Made by a program: the position numbers and the translations under genes
Notes under the pieces: generated by a model
What the model was told of the DNA's origin: nothing
Seen by the model: only the letters and a program-made list of their open reading frames with translations
Database searches by the model: none
Shown: piece by piece, positions 48,559 to 61,867 of the stretch
Position numbering within the stretch: the stretch's first letter is position 1
Layout: each line of letters opens with the position of its first letter
Assembly (NCBI GenBank): GCA_036971475.1
Contig: JBAIZL010000005.1
Span: forward strand, 171,477,886 to 171,541,885
Source: Prosapia bicincta
Lineage: Eukaryota > Arthropoda > Insecta > Hemiptera > Cercopidae
Reading direction: 5' to 3'
DNA: 64,000 bases

Positions 48559-51158
48559 TTATTATTATTATTATTATTACTAAAACTTGGAGGGACCTTA
48601 TCGGTGTAGAGCACTTAGCTGCAGCCTTTGTACTCTCTTAACATCACTACCACAGGACTAGCTTAGTGGATACCTAACTCTTTGCAGAAATCAAGTACCC
48701 ACCTGATGCTAAATCTTCTGATATCCTCTAGTATACTTACCTGCCAGCCAAACCACTTTCTCCTTGCAGCTCCCAAAGCAGGGCACTCACAGAGTACGTG
48801 GATTGGGCTTTCCTCTTGGTCCTCGTCGCATCTCTTGCACACAGGGGACCTAGATTTTCCAATTTTGTATTGGAACCCCTCAGATTCCCATGGTCTGTGA
48901 CATGCAGTAACTACAGTAACTCTGAGTTGATGTCTACAACTACAGTAACTCTGAGTTGATGTCTACTTAAGGAGAGTAGTTCTTTGCCCCACAAATCTCC
49001 TGAGTAACCCCCAGACTACCTTGGATTTGTTACACCCCAAGGTTGCATCCCATTCTTCCCTGCACAACCTGTCTATATGTGCCGTGATCCACTTGCGCCC
49101 CTCCTGAGGCGGCTAGCCCACTGCCCTCTGCAAAAGGTCCTTGACTTATACACCCTTGTTTTGCTAAGGCGTCAACTCTCTCATTTCCTATCCAGCCAGA
49201 ATGTTCTGGAATCCAGGTTAGGTTGAGTGAATTATACTTACTCAGCTCTGCTAGATAAGCTATAGTTTTAGCCACCAGCCTAGAGCTGGTACTAGGCTTA
49301 CCTGAAGCCTTCAGAGCTGCCTGACTGTCCGAGCAAATCATGATGGTCTTGCCCCTTTTGCCAGACCCTATTATTTCCTCAGCACATAGTTTGATCGCTA
49401 GCACCTCCCCCTGGAAGACAGAGTTGTAGTCCTCAAGGTGATGACAAAATCTGTCTTGGTGTCTCGGTACCTGCTCCCACTCCTTCCTTAATCTTGAACC
49501 CATCGGTGAAACAGATTTCACCATGTCTGGGTCTATACTCCGCTCATGCCTCTCTTGCAGGATAATGGATTTTGTAATTTCCTTTTTCCTTTATAAGAGA
49601 CATTATCTTATCTTGAGGTTCTATTCAGAGCTCCCTCAGTGAGTCACCAAATAGCTGTTTATGATGTTTGCTACTTGTCTTCCACAGCCCGGTACAACTT
49701 AGCCGGTATGCAGTTTTCATTGCCTCCTTCCTAATTTGAAGACTCGAGGATAGAAAACCCGACATAACCCTCATGGCCGCACATGGTGTGCTTCTCCTTG
49801 TAGCTGTTATGCCTCTAAGGAAGAGCCCCTGCGCGCGGTCCAGCATTCTTTTACCTGTTTCTTTCTGTGCCCTGACCCACCACATGATTGAGGCAAAGAC
49901 CAACCTCGGCACCACAATGGCGGAATAAATCCAGTTCATCTGACGTGGACCCAAACCCTATCTCGAGCCTATTGCTCCTCGCATTGCCAGAACGTAGCTA
50001 TGGCTTTTTTGCACTTATCCTCCAAGTGCTCACGCCAGAGTAGCTTCCTATCCAGAAAAACTCCCAGATATTTAGGGCTCTCAATGTAGCTTATTTTGGT
50101 ATTACCAACTTCCATCATCTCCAGCGATTTAGTTTTACGTCGCCTAGTGAAGATGAGTGCCACAGATTTCTCTCCTTGAATGCATAGTACATTCTCCCTG
50201 CACCATGCTTCTGTTACCTTGAGTGCCTCTTGAAGCAGGTCTTTGAGGACCTCTTCAAATGGTCCCCTAACAAGGATAGCTATATCTTCCGCATATCCTA
50301 CCACCTTGTCACCCATTCCACTGAGCGTCCTTAGTAGGCCGTCCACGACAGGGCCCACAGCACAGGGGATAACACTCCACCCTGCGGGCAGCCCTCCGAG
50401 ACCATCCCATTTATTGTGCACCCCTTCCAGGATGCAGTACTTATACGGTTTTCCAAGGAACTCATAATCCAATTTATAATTCCATCAGAAATCCCGTGAT
50501 CCATAACTGCTCTCTTGATGGCCAGTCTAGAGGTACTATTAAAAGCCCCCTCCACATCAAGAAAAGCCCCAATACATATCCCCTTGTTGTTGATTTGACC
50601 CTCAATAAAGTCCACAACCGACAACAGCACAGTCTCCACTGATCAACCAGTTCGGTATGCATGTTAGTCCTGTTGAAGCGGATACTGCTTCAAAGGTCCC
50701 TCCTTCAAATAGTGGTCCACCAGCCTTACCAGTGTCTTTAACAAGAAAGATGTAAGGCTGATTGGTCTGAAGTCCTTTACCTCTGTGTAACCTTTCCTCC
50801 CCGGTTTGGGGATAAAGATAACATTCGTTTTGAGCCACTGCCCGGGTGTGTAACCCAAGGCAGCACAGCCCCTGAGTAGTCCTGTCAGTGGCCCTATTAC
50901 TTCCTCCAAGCAATTTTGTAGTAGTGCTGGAGTAATATTGTCTAATCCAGGCGCATTAAAAGGCTCAAAAGACAGAATAGCTTCTCTCATCCTTTGCTCT
51001 GAGATCACCTGCCCAGCAATATTCCAGTCCGCCCTTAGCCCTGTATGGCGGAGGTTTTTTATAGAGATTTTTATAAAGACCCTAGATGTCAGGTCTCCGC
51101 CGTTTTCTTCTTCTTTGCTCTATTAAAGAGCCTTCTAGTTTCTTTCCGTCTTGCCTCT
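48559..51158 (-). mobile_element. Decayed 5'-truncated LINE (LOA/R1-like) with TAA-repeat tail
   Basis: Flanked by a perfect 12-bp duplication GGTCAGAGATTA at 48,547-48,558 and 51,159-51,170. The 3' end on the minus strand is a (TAA)n run of about nine units (48,555-48,580). The 5' edge is already coding (ARRKETRRLFNRAK). About 2.6 kb remain. The duplication partly overlaps the tail repeat, so the exact 3' edge is uncertain by a few bases. Confidence 0.9.
49030..51158 (-). pseudogene. Frameshifted LINE ORF2: reverse transcriptase and RNase H
   Basis: Read in pieces on the minus strand. 51,008-50,664 is the RT N-terminus (APGLDNITPALLQ, KPGRKGYTEVKDFRPISLTS). Then HAYRTG, with in-frame TAA and TGA stops around it. 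50,639-50,331 has FLDVEGAFNSTS and GCPQGGVLSPVLW. 50,472-49,969 has GYAEDIAILV in place of YADD, and SPKYLGVFLDRKLLW. 49,954-49,625 is the RT C-terminus. 49,524-49,030 is RNase H (FQGEVLAIKLCAEE, CSDSQAALKA, WIPEHSGWIGNERVDALAKQ), with its TDG motif in another frame. GAF-N-TS and GCPQGGVLSP are typical of LOA/R1-like elements. At least three frameshifts and several stops, plus the D-to-E change at the catalytic site, make it dead. Confidence 0.88.
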
Positions 51159-51170
51159 GGTCAGAGATTA

Positions 51171-54100
51171 ACTATACTAACCTTTTTTTTTATAATAAAC
51201 TAATACCCAAACCGCATCACTATGCAATTATTAGATGGCAAAGGTTACTGAAGTTAAATAAATGAGTAAGTAGCAATTAAAGAGTATTTAATAATATTGC
51301 AAATCTAGATTACAACTTTATACATTAAAGATATCTGTGGTCTTATCGATACTATTGGAAAATCCTGAACATGAAGTCTATCTCATTTCAGGACCAGAAT
51401 AGATAAAAATAATTGAATTAAAGGTCATCGGAGTGGATAATCAGTTCCTCTTAGACGGTTGTCTTATAGAAGACGTTTTCTCTGGTGCTGAACCAATAAG
51501 AATCTGTTTCTTCTTAGAAAATAGGGCGAGCTAATTGTTAAGAAATCCTTCAATTTCTCGATTTCCTGGGAACTTTTATTTTTTGTTTTAAGGTGAATAG
51601 TAAGAATGCCTATTTTTGCTTACAAAACATAGGAAAGGATAGTGAATGTAAGTGGGACCATGGTAGGGACATAAGGCCCACCGAGTAAAAGCTATAGGCG
51701 GAGTTGTGCTATCATATGGCCATGATAACGTTCCAAAAATAGTACTCCCTATTGTGGTCATAATATGGTGTCTACAGTTACACTTCTTTGTAAACAAAAT
51801 ATTAAGAAAGAGTAATAACTAAGGTAAAGAGAATAGGGGAATAGGCGGAAATGATAGCATGGAACGGTCAGGATAGGTTCTCTGCAGTGAACGTCAGTCT
51901 TTGTGAAGGAAGGTGTCTCCCGATCAAGGGCTTACATTGCGACTGTTACGAAGACACCTGGCCAGAGAGTCGAGTTCACTACTGCTTTAGTCTTAGAAGT
52001 GTCAAAACGACTGCAGGCAGTGAAATGTGCTGTGAAGGGAAACGGATTCTATGATCTTACTGCCATACTGATCAGGGTCATCAAGATACAAAAGAGGTGC
52101 TGTTTCTTAGAAACAACCTTATAGAGAGCGAGATAATTTTTGAAGAAATATGGATTCAAAGAAGGAATAGGTTCGTATTAGCCCAGGATTACGCCGTATA
52201 GGCCTACATTTTTCCTTGTGTGTTTCCTTAATGCATCTCATTATAAGCCGTTAACTAGGATAACATAATACAAGCTAGTATTGCCTCCTAAAGTATAAAT
52301 TGAAAGTATTTCCCAGAAAACGTTAATTAGCATAGAGCCATACGGAGGTAAAGGTTTAGTTGGGATCTTTCTTTCAACATCCAGAGAATTTATAGGTCTC
52401 AACAACGTTATTTTGTCCGAAAAAATATTTGTAACTTAAATAAAGAAACCCTTTATGCCATTAGCAGCGAAAAAACAAAGAATAACATAAAAAGGAATTA
52501 AAGTAAATTATATAACTTTTTTCCTAAAATTAGAATGAGTTATGACGATTATTCAGTAAAATTAGAAATAAGATCTGTCCGTCTTATCTATTGCTTTATT
52601 GAGTTTCAAAAGTTTCAACTAATGATTTGACTTCAGCTTAAACTTTACAAGTCACAAAACGATATGATAAAAAGAACGGACAATAATTTCGAACTAAAAA
52701 TAGGGCGACTTAAATAGTCTCTTTCGCTTGATAATGGCAGGTAAATAATGATAACAAAAACCCAAATAAGTTCAAAGATTGTCAACATATTTTTAAAAAT
52801 AGACTTCACCGAACGGTTTGTTTGAAGGTACGCGCTTGATTTTATGAAAAGTACCCCAAAATAAACTCCTTAATACATTGGAGACAGGTTTATACTTGTC
52901 ACATTAAGTTATATTTACACAAATAGCTTTATTGGTTGCCGACATTTATAATGTAGAGTACACTTTAAAATTCATTAAAAATCAGTTGAAGAGCTGTTAA
53001 GGTTATTGCTACACATTACAAGCGCTAAGTATCTTCAGGGTATTATTATTAGCCTGTACAATTTATTTACAATTATAACATTAAACAGTTGGTGGTTCTG
53101 AAACTATATATCGTTGGCAGTGATTTTGCTGAAAAATGTTTTTCAACGATCGTTGTTGCTTAATAATTTTGGTACATTTTAATTTTTTGAACTAGCGTAA
53201 CTATGTTGTTAGATAATATAAATTCCCTTCATGAAAAATATAATAGGATCTCTTAGAACGTGTTTACATTTTTATAAACTGCTCGTTCCGGTGATGTTGT
53301 AACATGTGATGTTACTGTGGTTTTTTTTTACATATAAGCTAGACATACGTTATCCAACTTCCATAACGTTTTTTACATTTTACAATTAATTACAAAAATA
53401 TTAAACAATGAATGTTTTATAACTGCAAAATAAAAAGGTAAGTTAATTATTAATACAAATAAATATGTTTAGTAATATTATGTATGGGTGAACTAATTTT
53501 TCTCTAAGATATGTTAAGGAATTAAAGGAAAAGACTAATTTTAAAACGAAATAGGAATTTTTAACAGTTACAAATTTTTTAATAATAAACAGCCAAAAGG
53601 CCAATTATAGATACACATTTTTAGTTATAACATATGTTAAAAACTTCAACACTTTTGAGAAATATTTATATACTGAACAGTCAAGAGATGAATTGCGGTA
53701 TTTCAATGCTAATTATTTTAGCAATGTTAAAGTAATATAACCTAAAACGCCATTCATATTCGTGCATGAAGTGAGGGTCACTCTAAAGCAAATACGACTT
53801 TACCACCTTTTCTAATTTATGATTTTAAAATAAGCAAATAAATATCACTGCAAGCTAAACAAATATAGAGTGCTAGTAAAACATAACATACATTAATGAG
53901 GTACCATGAATATGAACCCATACAGGTAATAACTGAAGGCAAATCAGATCTTAGGCAAATCCTTAGGAAATATGAGATCTTGGTTGAAAGATTTGTTTAG
54001 TAGCTTGAAGGTTCCCAGAAGGAATGACTATTATCACCTATAACAGATAAAATGAATTGGGAAAGATAGGAAACGGTTAAGGGAAGAGAATAACATATCT

Positions 54101-54710
54101 GGCATAGGAAAGATGACACATCGTCTGCAGGAAAGCGTATGTAAAGTAGACATCTCTATCTAGCCCATTAAGGCGAGTCCTCCACTTTTTCGTAGAATAG
54201 GATGATTGTATGAAAGGTGGCAGGAATAAGGACAGGACACAATGAAAGAACCCACCCTGAATAAGGGAAAACTAGGGCAACGAAAAACATTTTCATTTGG
54301 CTAATGTAGACATGGTTTCAAACAGAGGAAGGAGATGGGGAGACGTCTATCTTCTACCTGATTGGTTAAAGGAACTAAGAAGTTGGTACGGAAGGACACC
54401 TACTAATTCTTCTAAGCAGTGTGCTTCCAGAGGTAAATTGGTCATTACGATCACAGGCCTCTTTAAGATGTAGTAAGAACAATAAGGAAATATAATTTAA
54501 TTACGTTTTTATTTCATTATTAATATTGGATGACGTCCACCACAGATTATTTTGCATTGGTCTAATCCAAAATAAATTTATTATATTTTCAGATTTTTTC
54601 CATATTATGTCCGTTCAAACCAATATAGGTTTATGGTTAACCCTGTAAATTGAACAATTGGACTTTAGTATTAGAAGTATAATTTCAATCCTCTACTTCT
54701 GTTCGAATGT
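51171..54710. other. Intergenic, no gene seen
   Basis: AT-rich with a more balanced patch at 51,840-52,130, where two open frames overlap without recognisable products, and purine-rich sequence at 53,940-54,400. No mobile element recognised. Confidence 0.6.
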
Positions 54711-55374
54711 GACTGTACATGATTCCTTTCTATATGACTCCGCTTCATATCAAGTATTTCTCAACAATCAGACTACATATCACAAAGAAATGTGACTGTA
54801 CATGATTCCTTTCTATATGACTCCGCTTCATATCAAGTATTTCTCAACAATCAGACTACATATCACAAAGAAATGAGACTGTACATGATTCCTTTCTATA
54901 TGACTCAGCTTCATATCAATTATTTCTCAACAATCAGACTACATATCACAAAGAAATGTGACTGTACATGATTCCTTTCTATATGCCTCCGCTTCATATC
55001 AAGTATTTCTCAACAATCAGACAACATATCACAAAGAAATGTGACTGTACATGATTCCTTTCTATATGCCTCCGCTTCATATCAAGTATTTCTCAACAAT
55101 CAGACTACATATCACAAAGAAATGTGACTGTACATGATTCCTTTCTATATGCCTCCACTTCATATCAAGTATTTCTCAACAATCAGACTACATATCACAA
55201 AGAAATGTGACTGCACATGATTCCTTTCTATATGCCTCCGCTTCATATCAAGTATTTCTCAACAATCAGACTACATATCACAAAGAAATGTGACTGTACA
55301 TGATTGTTATCTATATGACTCCGCTTCATATCAAGTATTTCTCAACAATCAGACTACATATCACAAAGAAATGT
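54711..55374. repeat. 83-bp tandem array, 8 copies
   Basis: Units start at 54,711, 54,794, 54,877, 54,960, 55,043, 55,126, 55,209 and 55,292, exactly 83 bp apart, beginning GACTGTACATGATTCCTTTC. Only scattered single-base differences separate units. Confidence 0.97.
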
Positions 55375-56939
55375 GAAAAAGTATTTTATTTTTAAAATAA
55401 TTTTCAAACAAAAGTTTTGTATTTTCAGCTCTATTACTTTCTGACTATTTTTCTTTCAGAGACATACTTAGTACAACACGCCGGAACGTTACACACTCTT
55501 ATCCTAACTATTCTATGATGCTACAGAGGCATCGAAACAAGTGAAGTGAAATAAAAAGAAAGCCCAGAACGGACGCCAAGCACGTATCATACTCACATTG
55601 CAATTACAATGTGATACTGATTACGATCACACGTTTTCCGAGCATTTGATGGGCCAAGTGATTGACAAAAAGAATTATCAATTAGACTAGATTATTATTC
55701 TTTCAATATTTTAATAATAATTGCACAACTCTTCTATTAATACTACTCTTTCATTATATTGTATAAATTGTTTTAATTATTGCGAAACATACTGTAAAAA
55801 TGGTATTCATCTGATGCCAAGAAACTGGTGACTTCTCTTCGCACTGCTGTACACATCGGTGAACTATGGTGCAATGCCAAGAGAAATGTTCACTTTTGCA
55901 GCTCAGCCACTGATAGGTCCGCTAATACAAATATACATCACCAAATATTTAAAGTCAAGGGGTCACCAAAAGTAAAGAAAAAAGAGTGAAAACACTTTCA
56001 AAAGAGTGTTGACTAAGCAAAAGTCAAGAAAATAATACACTGAGTAAAGAGTTGAAAGAACCCTGTGAAAAAAAAATTGTATATGATTTTAACCTATGAG
56101 AATTTCGAGGCACTTCTTGGAAAAACTTTCAGGGAGAACGAACAGATCAAAGATTTTGAAGGGAGTGGATTAAACAAGATAATTACTGATTTGAATAAGG
56201 TATAACAAAATTAATCCATCAATGGGATGATTTTGTAATGTATGATTTCGGGGATTATATCAGCGGAGGTGATGCTGAAAAATAACACGTCTTTATTTGT
56301 ATGATACACAGTTTTCATTCTGCATAAATTTGTTCCTTTAGTTATTGAAACAACATTTGTTTAACGAGAATTGATTTCTAATCTGCAAACGTAATATATT
56401 AACTAAAAGCTTGAAACTTACGCCGAAATCATTTTATGATGAATTTAAAAAGGCCTTTAGTGCAGAAATAGTTTCGAAAAGAAAACTCTTTTGCATAAAA
56501 CAAATTTCCAGTTTGACCTATGTTACACATTTTTATAATAGTAAAATAAACTAATTTGAGCGAGCGAATCGTTGAACGTTGGATATTGGAGCCAAGAATT
56601 AGGCCAGTTTAACTTCAACATTAACTAGATGATTTTTATGTCAGATTCTAAAGTAAGTCATTTAGATCGAGCGATTGGAACAAATATTTATTGTCCGCTT
56701 GTGTAATTACTAAAATAAACAGCTCATCTCGGTCTGGAAATGTCAACATAATTACTATTGTGTCGAGAGATTGATAAGGCTGGATAGAAATGACCAACAC
56801 AAAGCGACCACAACCATGTAGGTCAGATTTTTTAGTGTAAGCCTATATTGAGTATTATAATAATATAATCAAGTCCTAATTAAATATCGAAACTTTTTTA
56901 CGAATTTCTAGAATATATGAAATAGTCACAGAGTACATT
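55375..56939. other. Intergenic, no gene seen
   Basis: AT-rich, nothing recognised apart from the flanking arrays. Confidence 0.6.
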
Positions 56940-57245
56940 TTCGCAAATTAATATCTACACATTTTATTCAAGTTTCTAATAATATACATGAAAATTAAGA
57001 AGCTACAAACTTTATTCAAGATTTCTAATTTGTATGTGGAAATTAAACAGCTACAAATTTTATCTAAGGTTTCTAATAATGTACATAAAAATTAAAAACC
57101 TACAAACTTTATTCAAGGTCTCTAATAATGTAAGTTAACATTAAAATCTATAAGTTTTGTTCAATATTTCTAATAATGTAATTAAAAATTAAAAACCTAC
57201 ACATTTTATTCTAGGTTTCTAATAATGTAGATAAAAATTTAAAAC
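56940..57245. repeat. 48-49 bp degenerate tandem array, about 6 copies
   Basis: Units contain CTACAAACTTTATTCAAG and TTTCTAATAATGTACAT; successive CTAC anchors at 56,955, 57,003, 57,051 and 57,100. Confidence 0.85.
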
Positions 57246-57373
57246 TTTTTAGATTTTTATTATTTATACAGAGCAAAAGCAATCTTCAAGGGTTAGGTTA
57301 TGCATGTCGTTTCGGAAATTAATTACACATTTTCACATATTGTTTTGACCTGGAGGATTAAAAAAAAATATTC

Positions 57374-57447
57374 TGGCGCTACCGAAAATCGAACCCAAAT
57401 ACTTTATTCTATTAGTCAGTTATTCTATCCAATTGAAAATTCAAACC
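57374..57447 (-). pseudogene. tRNA-Ile-like relic or SINE head
   Basis: The minus strand has box A-like TTTTCAATTGGATAGAAT, an anticodon-loop-like CTAATAG (AAT, Ile) and a good box B GGGTTCGATTTTC. It ends GGTAGCGCCA, followed within a few bases by a T8 run, a Pol III terminator. The 5' acceptor strand does not pair with the 3' end, so this is a decayed tRNA or tRNA-derived SINE head, not a working tRNA. Confidence 0.5.
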
Positions 57448-59334
57448 CTAGTAGGCAAAAAAAATATATTTTTTTCATTTACACATCTAACCTAACCGGA
57501 TACTTCAGTACAATGTAACATAGCTCAATGCTGTTTTAAGGAAACCTTGATTTGAATTAATAAAAGTGAGGCTAGATCTTTATTTCTATCAATTTTAAAA
57601 ACATTCTTTTAACAATGAATTAATTGTTTTATAATTATTTTAGTGTTCCGGAAGATTTTCTACATCGCCATGTATAATTTATTTTTCCTAAAACTTTGTC
57701 GTGATAAATCAACATAAATTCCTCATATAGGTTATATTTTATTTAAAAGTTATGAAACTAAATCGTGCTATAAATACAAATTAGGGATATTAATGCCTTT
57801 ATGACTCCACCAGTCCCTGGTTCGATAAATATTTATAAACACTTGTTTGTCTTGATAAATTCTTGACAAGATTTATTCCTATTAACTGTAGTTGACTAAT
57901 TATTAGGTGCTGTTAGCGTACTTATTTCTCAAATTAAAAATTTTCTTATAAAGATGTGGAAACATAATTTATGTATTTTTTTTTAATTCAATATGTTTGC
58001 AGCAGGGAGGTGGTTAAAAGGAGAATGTTTTTCATACTGGAAGAAATACATTCCGAAATTTGTAACAATAAGAGTAGCTAAACGCTAAATACAACAATGT
58101 AAATAGATATACATCTTCAGAAGTAATGAAAAGGGGAGGAAGATTGTCTTTAATTTTTAATTGATTCATAACGGTTTCACGTAAATTTGGTTATTTTTCA
58201 AATAGAACTTTATTAAATTTGGTATCGTAGTTTACGCAATTCGAGTTCGAGCAGGTTGTGCACATGTGTTCCCATGGGACACCGGAAGCGGATCGGGTTT
58301 CAACTGAAGGTAATTGCAGGTCTCATTGTTAGACCACTTGCCGGTAAGCCGACACTTCTACAGACCTTCGTCTTTGGCTTTCCCATCTTTGGCAATCTTT
58401 CTTTGTTCTGTTTCCCTTCCGATTGTTGGATCCTGAACGTCTTTCAGTCAACTTTCCTTGCATTGTAAAAAATCAACTGGCGCTGAATAAACAGAACTGT
58501 GAATTAAACTAGCCATAATAATTATTTGTATTTTCAAAGTGGGATAATGTTGCTAGAATATTTTTGCACACTGTTCCTCATTAATTTCTCATTAAAAATA
58601 ATTTATTATGCTAGAAACTAATTACAGTACATAATTAGTTACTATTATTTAATTCCCTCTTTAACTTGAGCTATTACTAGGCTATACACTTTAACATATA
58701 TAAGCAAACACTTGCCTTAAGTTGTACTTACGTTTGGTTTAAATGAAATGGTCGTTTCGGTTGATGTTTCTCATTATCAATTTGAATCGTCATTACCTCT
58801 GTTATGGTTCAAGTTGATAATGGGACAGATTTCTCGGAGCACCCAACCTTATTTATACTAAATGTTAGCGATATTATAGGCAAAATGTTTACTTATTAAT
58901 TTATAATAAGGCTTAGACCTACAAATGTGTTTTAGTTATACACAATTAAAGTAAAAGAAATTTACAATTTTAATAATTAAAAATGAAAATGAAGAAAACT
59001 AAAGTTCAAAACAGTCTAATTACAAATTAAAAATTGTTTAAATTTACTGAAAATGATTTTAATTTGTTTAAAATATTTATAATAATAAAATATTGTAGGG
59101 CCTACTGCTTATAAACAGAAAAAAAGGTGATTTATAATAGGTTTCTTTACAACCTTTTGTCTGATAAAAATAATTTTAAGTTGGTTAGTTTCATAACGAA
59201 CTTCATATTAATTTAAAACTATCAATATATTCAAATATTTAGGTTTCAATATAGTTTTAAAATGAAACGAGTTATTTTAAATTGCTAATAAATATGTGTA
59301 TGTAATGTCCGTTAAGGGCTTGAATTTCTTCTGT
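57448..59334. other. Intergenic, no gene seen
   Basis: AT-rich; a small open frame at 58,256-58,468 has no family resemblance. Confidence 0.6.
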
Positions 59335-60865
59335 TATTTTCTGATACTCACTACTTCTGTAACAGAGGGGTTATCTTGTGATACTCTATTACTTCTGTAA
59401 CAGATAGGCTATACTTCTGATACTCACTACTTCTGTAACAGAGGGGTTATCTTCTGATACTCTACTACTTCTGTAACAGAGGGGCTATTCTGATACTCTT
59501 CTACTTCTGTAACAGAGAGGTTATTCTTATACTCTACTACTTCTGTAACGGAGGGGTTATCTTCTGATACTCTACTATTTCTGTAATAGAGGCGTTATCT
59601 TCTGATAGTCTACTACTTCTGTAACAGAGGGGTTATATTCTGATACTCTACTTCGTATGTAACAGAGGGGATATCTTCTGATACTCTACTACTTCTGTAA
59701 CAGAGGGGTTATTCTGATACTTTACTATTTCTGTAATACAGGAGTTATCTTCAGATACTCTACTACTTCTGTAACAGAGGGGTTATCTTCTGATACTCTA
59801 CTACTTCCTTTAACAGAGGGGTTATCTTCTGATACTCTACTACTTCTGTAACAGAGGGGTTATCTTCTGATACTCTACTATTTCTGTAATACAGGAGTTA
59901 TCTTCTGATACTCTACTACTTCTGTAACAGAGGGGTTATCTTCTGATACTCTACTACTTCCTGTAACAGAGGGGTTATCTTCTGATACTCTACTACTTCT
60001 GTAACAGAGGGGTTATCTTCTTATACTCTACTACTTCTGTAACAAAGGGGTTATTCTTATACTCTACTACTTCTGTAACAGATTTGTTATTCTTATACTC
60101 TACTATTTCTGTAACAGAGGGGTTATCTTCTTATACTCTACTACTTCTGTAACAGAGGGGTTATTCTTATACTCTACTACTTCTGTAACAGAGGAGTTAT
60201 TCTTATACTCTACTACTTCTGTAACAGAGGGGTTATTCTTATACTCTACTACTTCTGTAACAGAGGGGTTATCTTCTGATACTCTACTACTTCTGTAACA
60301 GAGGGGTTATTCTTATACTCTACTACTTCTGTAACAGAGGGGTTATTCTTATACTCTACTACTTCTGTAACAGAGGGGTTATTCTTATACTCTACTACTT
60401 CTGTAACAGAGGGGTTATTCTTATACTCTACTACTTCTGTAACAGAGGGGTTATCTTCTGATACTCTACTACTTCTGTAACAGAGGGGTTATCTTCCGAT
60501 ACTCTACTATTTCTGTAATAGAGGGGTTATCTTCTGATATTCTACTACTTCTGTAACAGAGGGGTTATTCTGATACTCTTCTACTTCTGTAACAGAGGGG
60601 TTATTCTTATACTCTACTACTTCTGTAACAGAGGGGTTATCTTCTGATACTCTACTACTTCTGTAACAGAGGGGTTATCTTCTGATACTCTACTACTTCT
60701 GTAACAGAGGGGTTATCTTCCGATACTCTACTATTTCTGTAATAGAGGGGTTATCTTCTGATATTCTACTACTTCTGTAACAGAGGGGTTATCTTCTGAT
60801 ACTCTACTACTTCTGTAACAGAGGGGCTATTTTCTGATACTCTAATACTTCTGTAACAGAGAATT
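59335..60865. repeat. 36-38 bp minisatellite, about 40 copies
   Basis: Unit CTACTACTTCTGTAACAGAG plus GGGTTATCTTCTGATACT (38 bp). A shorter 36-bp variant has TTATTCTTATACT in place of TTATCTTCTGATACT. The variants occur in blocks and a third type carries TATTTCTGTAATA. No spacers, so not CRISPR. Confidence 0.97.
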
Positions 60866-61407
60866 TCTCAAAGGAATTTCAAAGTGTCATACAGGCTCAC
60901 TACTTCTTTGTAGAGTAGTAGTTTGTGAAAATTATATTTTATTTTCAAGGCTTTGTTGTTTCTTCCAAGCCTTTGACCTGGTTTCCTAAATAAATACCAC
61001 TCTGTACGGTACTTACAATCTGTGTTCATGGAGTACTCTTTTTAAATATGGAAATCGTTTCAATTAGTAACAAGTATAATTCTATGAGTTTATGAATTGT
61101 GTGTTTAATTTTAGGAATTAGAATTTAGTAAACTGACATTTACTTAACATTTCTGGGAAATAAGAATATTAACTGTCAGTCCTTCGAAAAGCTAATACCC
61201 ATCAGAAGGCGTTTTCGGTGGTACTAGACTATATAAAAGTTGATTCTGTTTTTTTGATAATTTTTTAAAACAATAATATTGGTTTTATATTATTGTAATT
61301 TCGTCTAGAAATAAATATAATATACAGAAATCCTCTCCTGAAACAGCCCTAACAAAGAATCTATTTTTAACACAGATTTAACAAAGTAAAAGTATTGGGA
61401 AACTTAC

Positions 61408-61637
61408 TTCGCCGCCATTTTGGAATGTAATAATAGTCACCAACAACGAAGTAAGAAACACAGTTAGCGTTATAACCAAAAGCAACGAAACTAAGCCTGA
61501 GCGCAGCTGCGGCACGCATACAACTTGACTGATTCTGCTTTAAATACCTGTTACACGAGACAATCAGTTGTCAGATCCTGGAATCCGTTGCAGCTACATC
61601 CTGAACGGATAAGTTGAGGAGATTGTCAGCCAGGACT
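61408..61637 (-). other. Candidate first exon ending ATG GCG GCG AA|GTAAGT
   Basis: About 230 nt from the Inr to a consensus donor (GT at 61,407). The only good start codon, CAAAATGG, opens at 61,418, just 11 nt before the donor. The downstream partner is unknown. Joined to the possible 29-nt exon at 47,245-47,273 it would enter tll exon 2 in frame, but this is speculative. It may belong to a different gene. Confidence 0.35.
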
Positions 61638-61670
61638 GACGGCTATTGTACGCTCTATATATATAGACGC
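61637..61670 (-). promoter_or_regulatory. Candidate TATA + Inr core promoter
   Basis: On the minus strand a TATATATATA box begins at 61,665 and an arthropod-type Inr GTCAGTC has its A at 61,637, a spacing of 28 bp. The TATA stretch is palindromic, so it alone does not set direction; the Inr and the downstream donor do. Confidence 0.45.
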
Positions 61671-61867
61671 CTTGTATTATCATAATAGTCGTAGACTCGG
61701 GAGCCATTGAATGATTCATTGTGCAGTCTAGCCCCACCCTCGGTCTACCTGCTCTCGTCTCTCAGCTCACAAATACAAAATTATCTTTTGAGATGAATCG
61801 TCAAGGATTTACTGCTTTGAATAAAGGAATATCTCTGGAATCTCTTACGTCAAACTTTCTTTGCTCT

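Noticed and set aside
51851..52124. Two overlapping plus-strand frames in a more balanced region
   Set aside because: No recognisable domain, no splice context, no repeat structure.
57374..57447. Functional tRNA-Ile
   Set aside because: The acceptor stem does not pair and the anticodon stem is poor.
59335..60865. CRISPR-like regular array
   Set aside because: Units are contiguous with no unique spacers, and the genome is eukaryotic.
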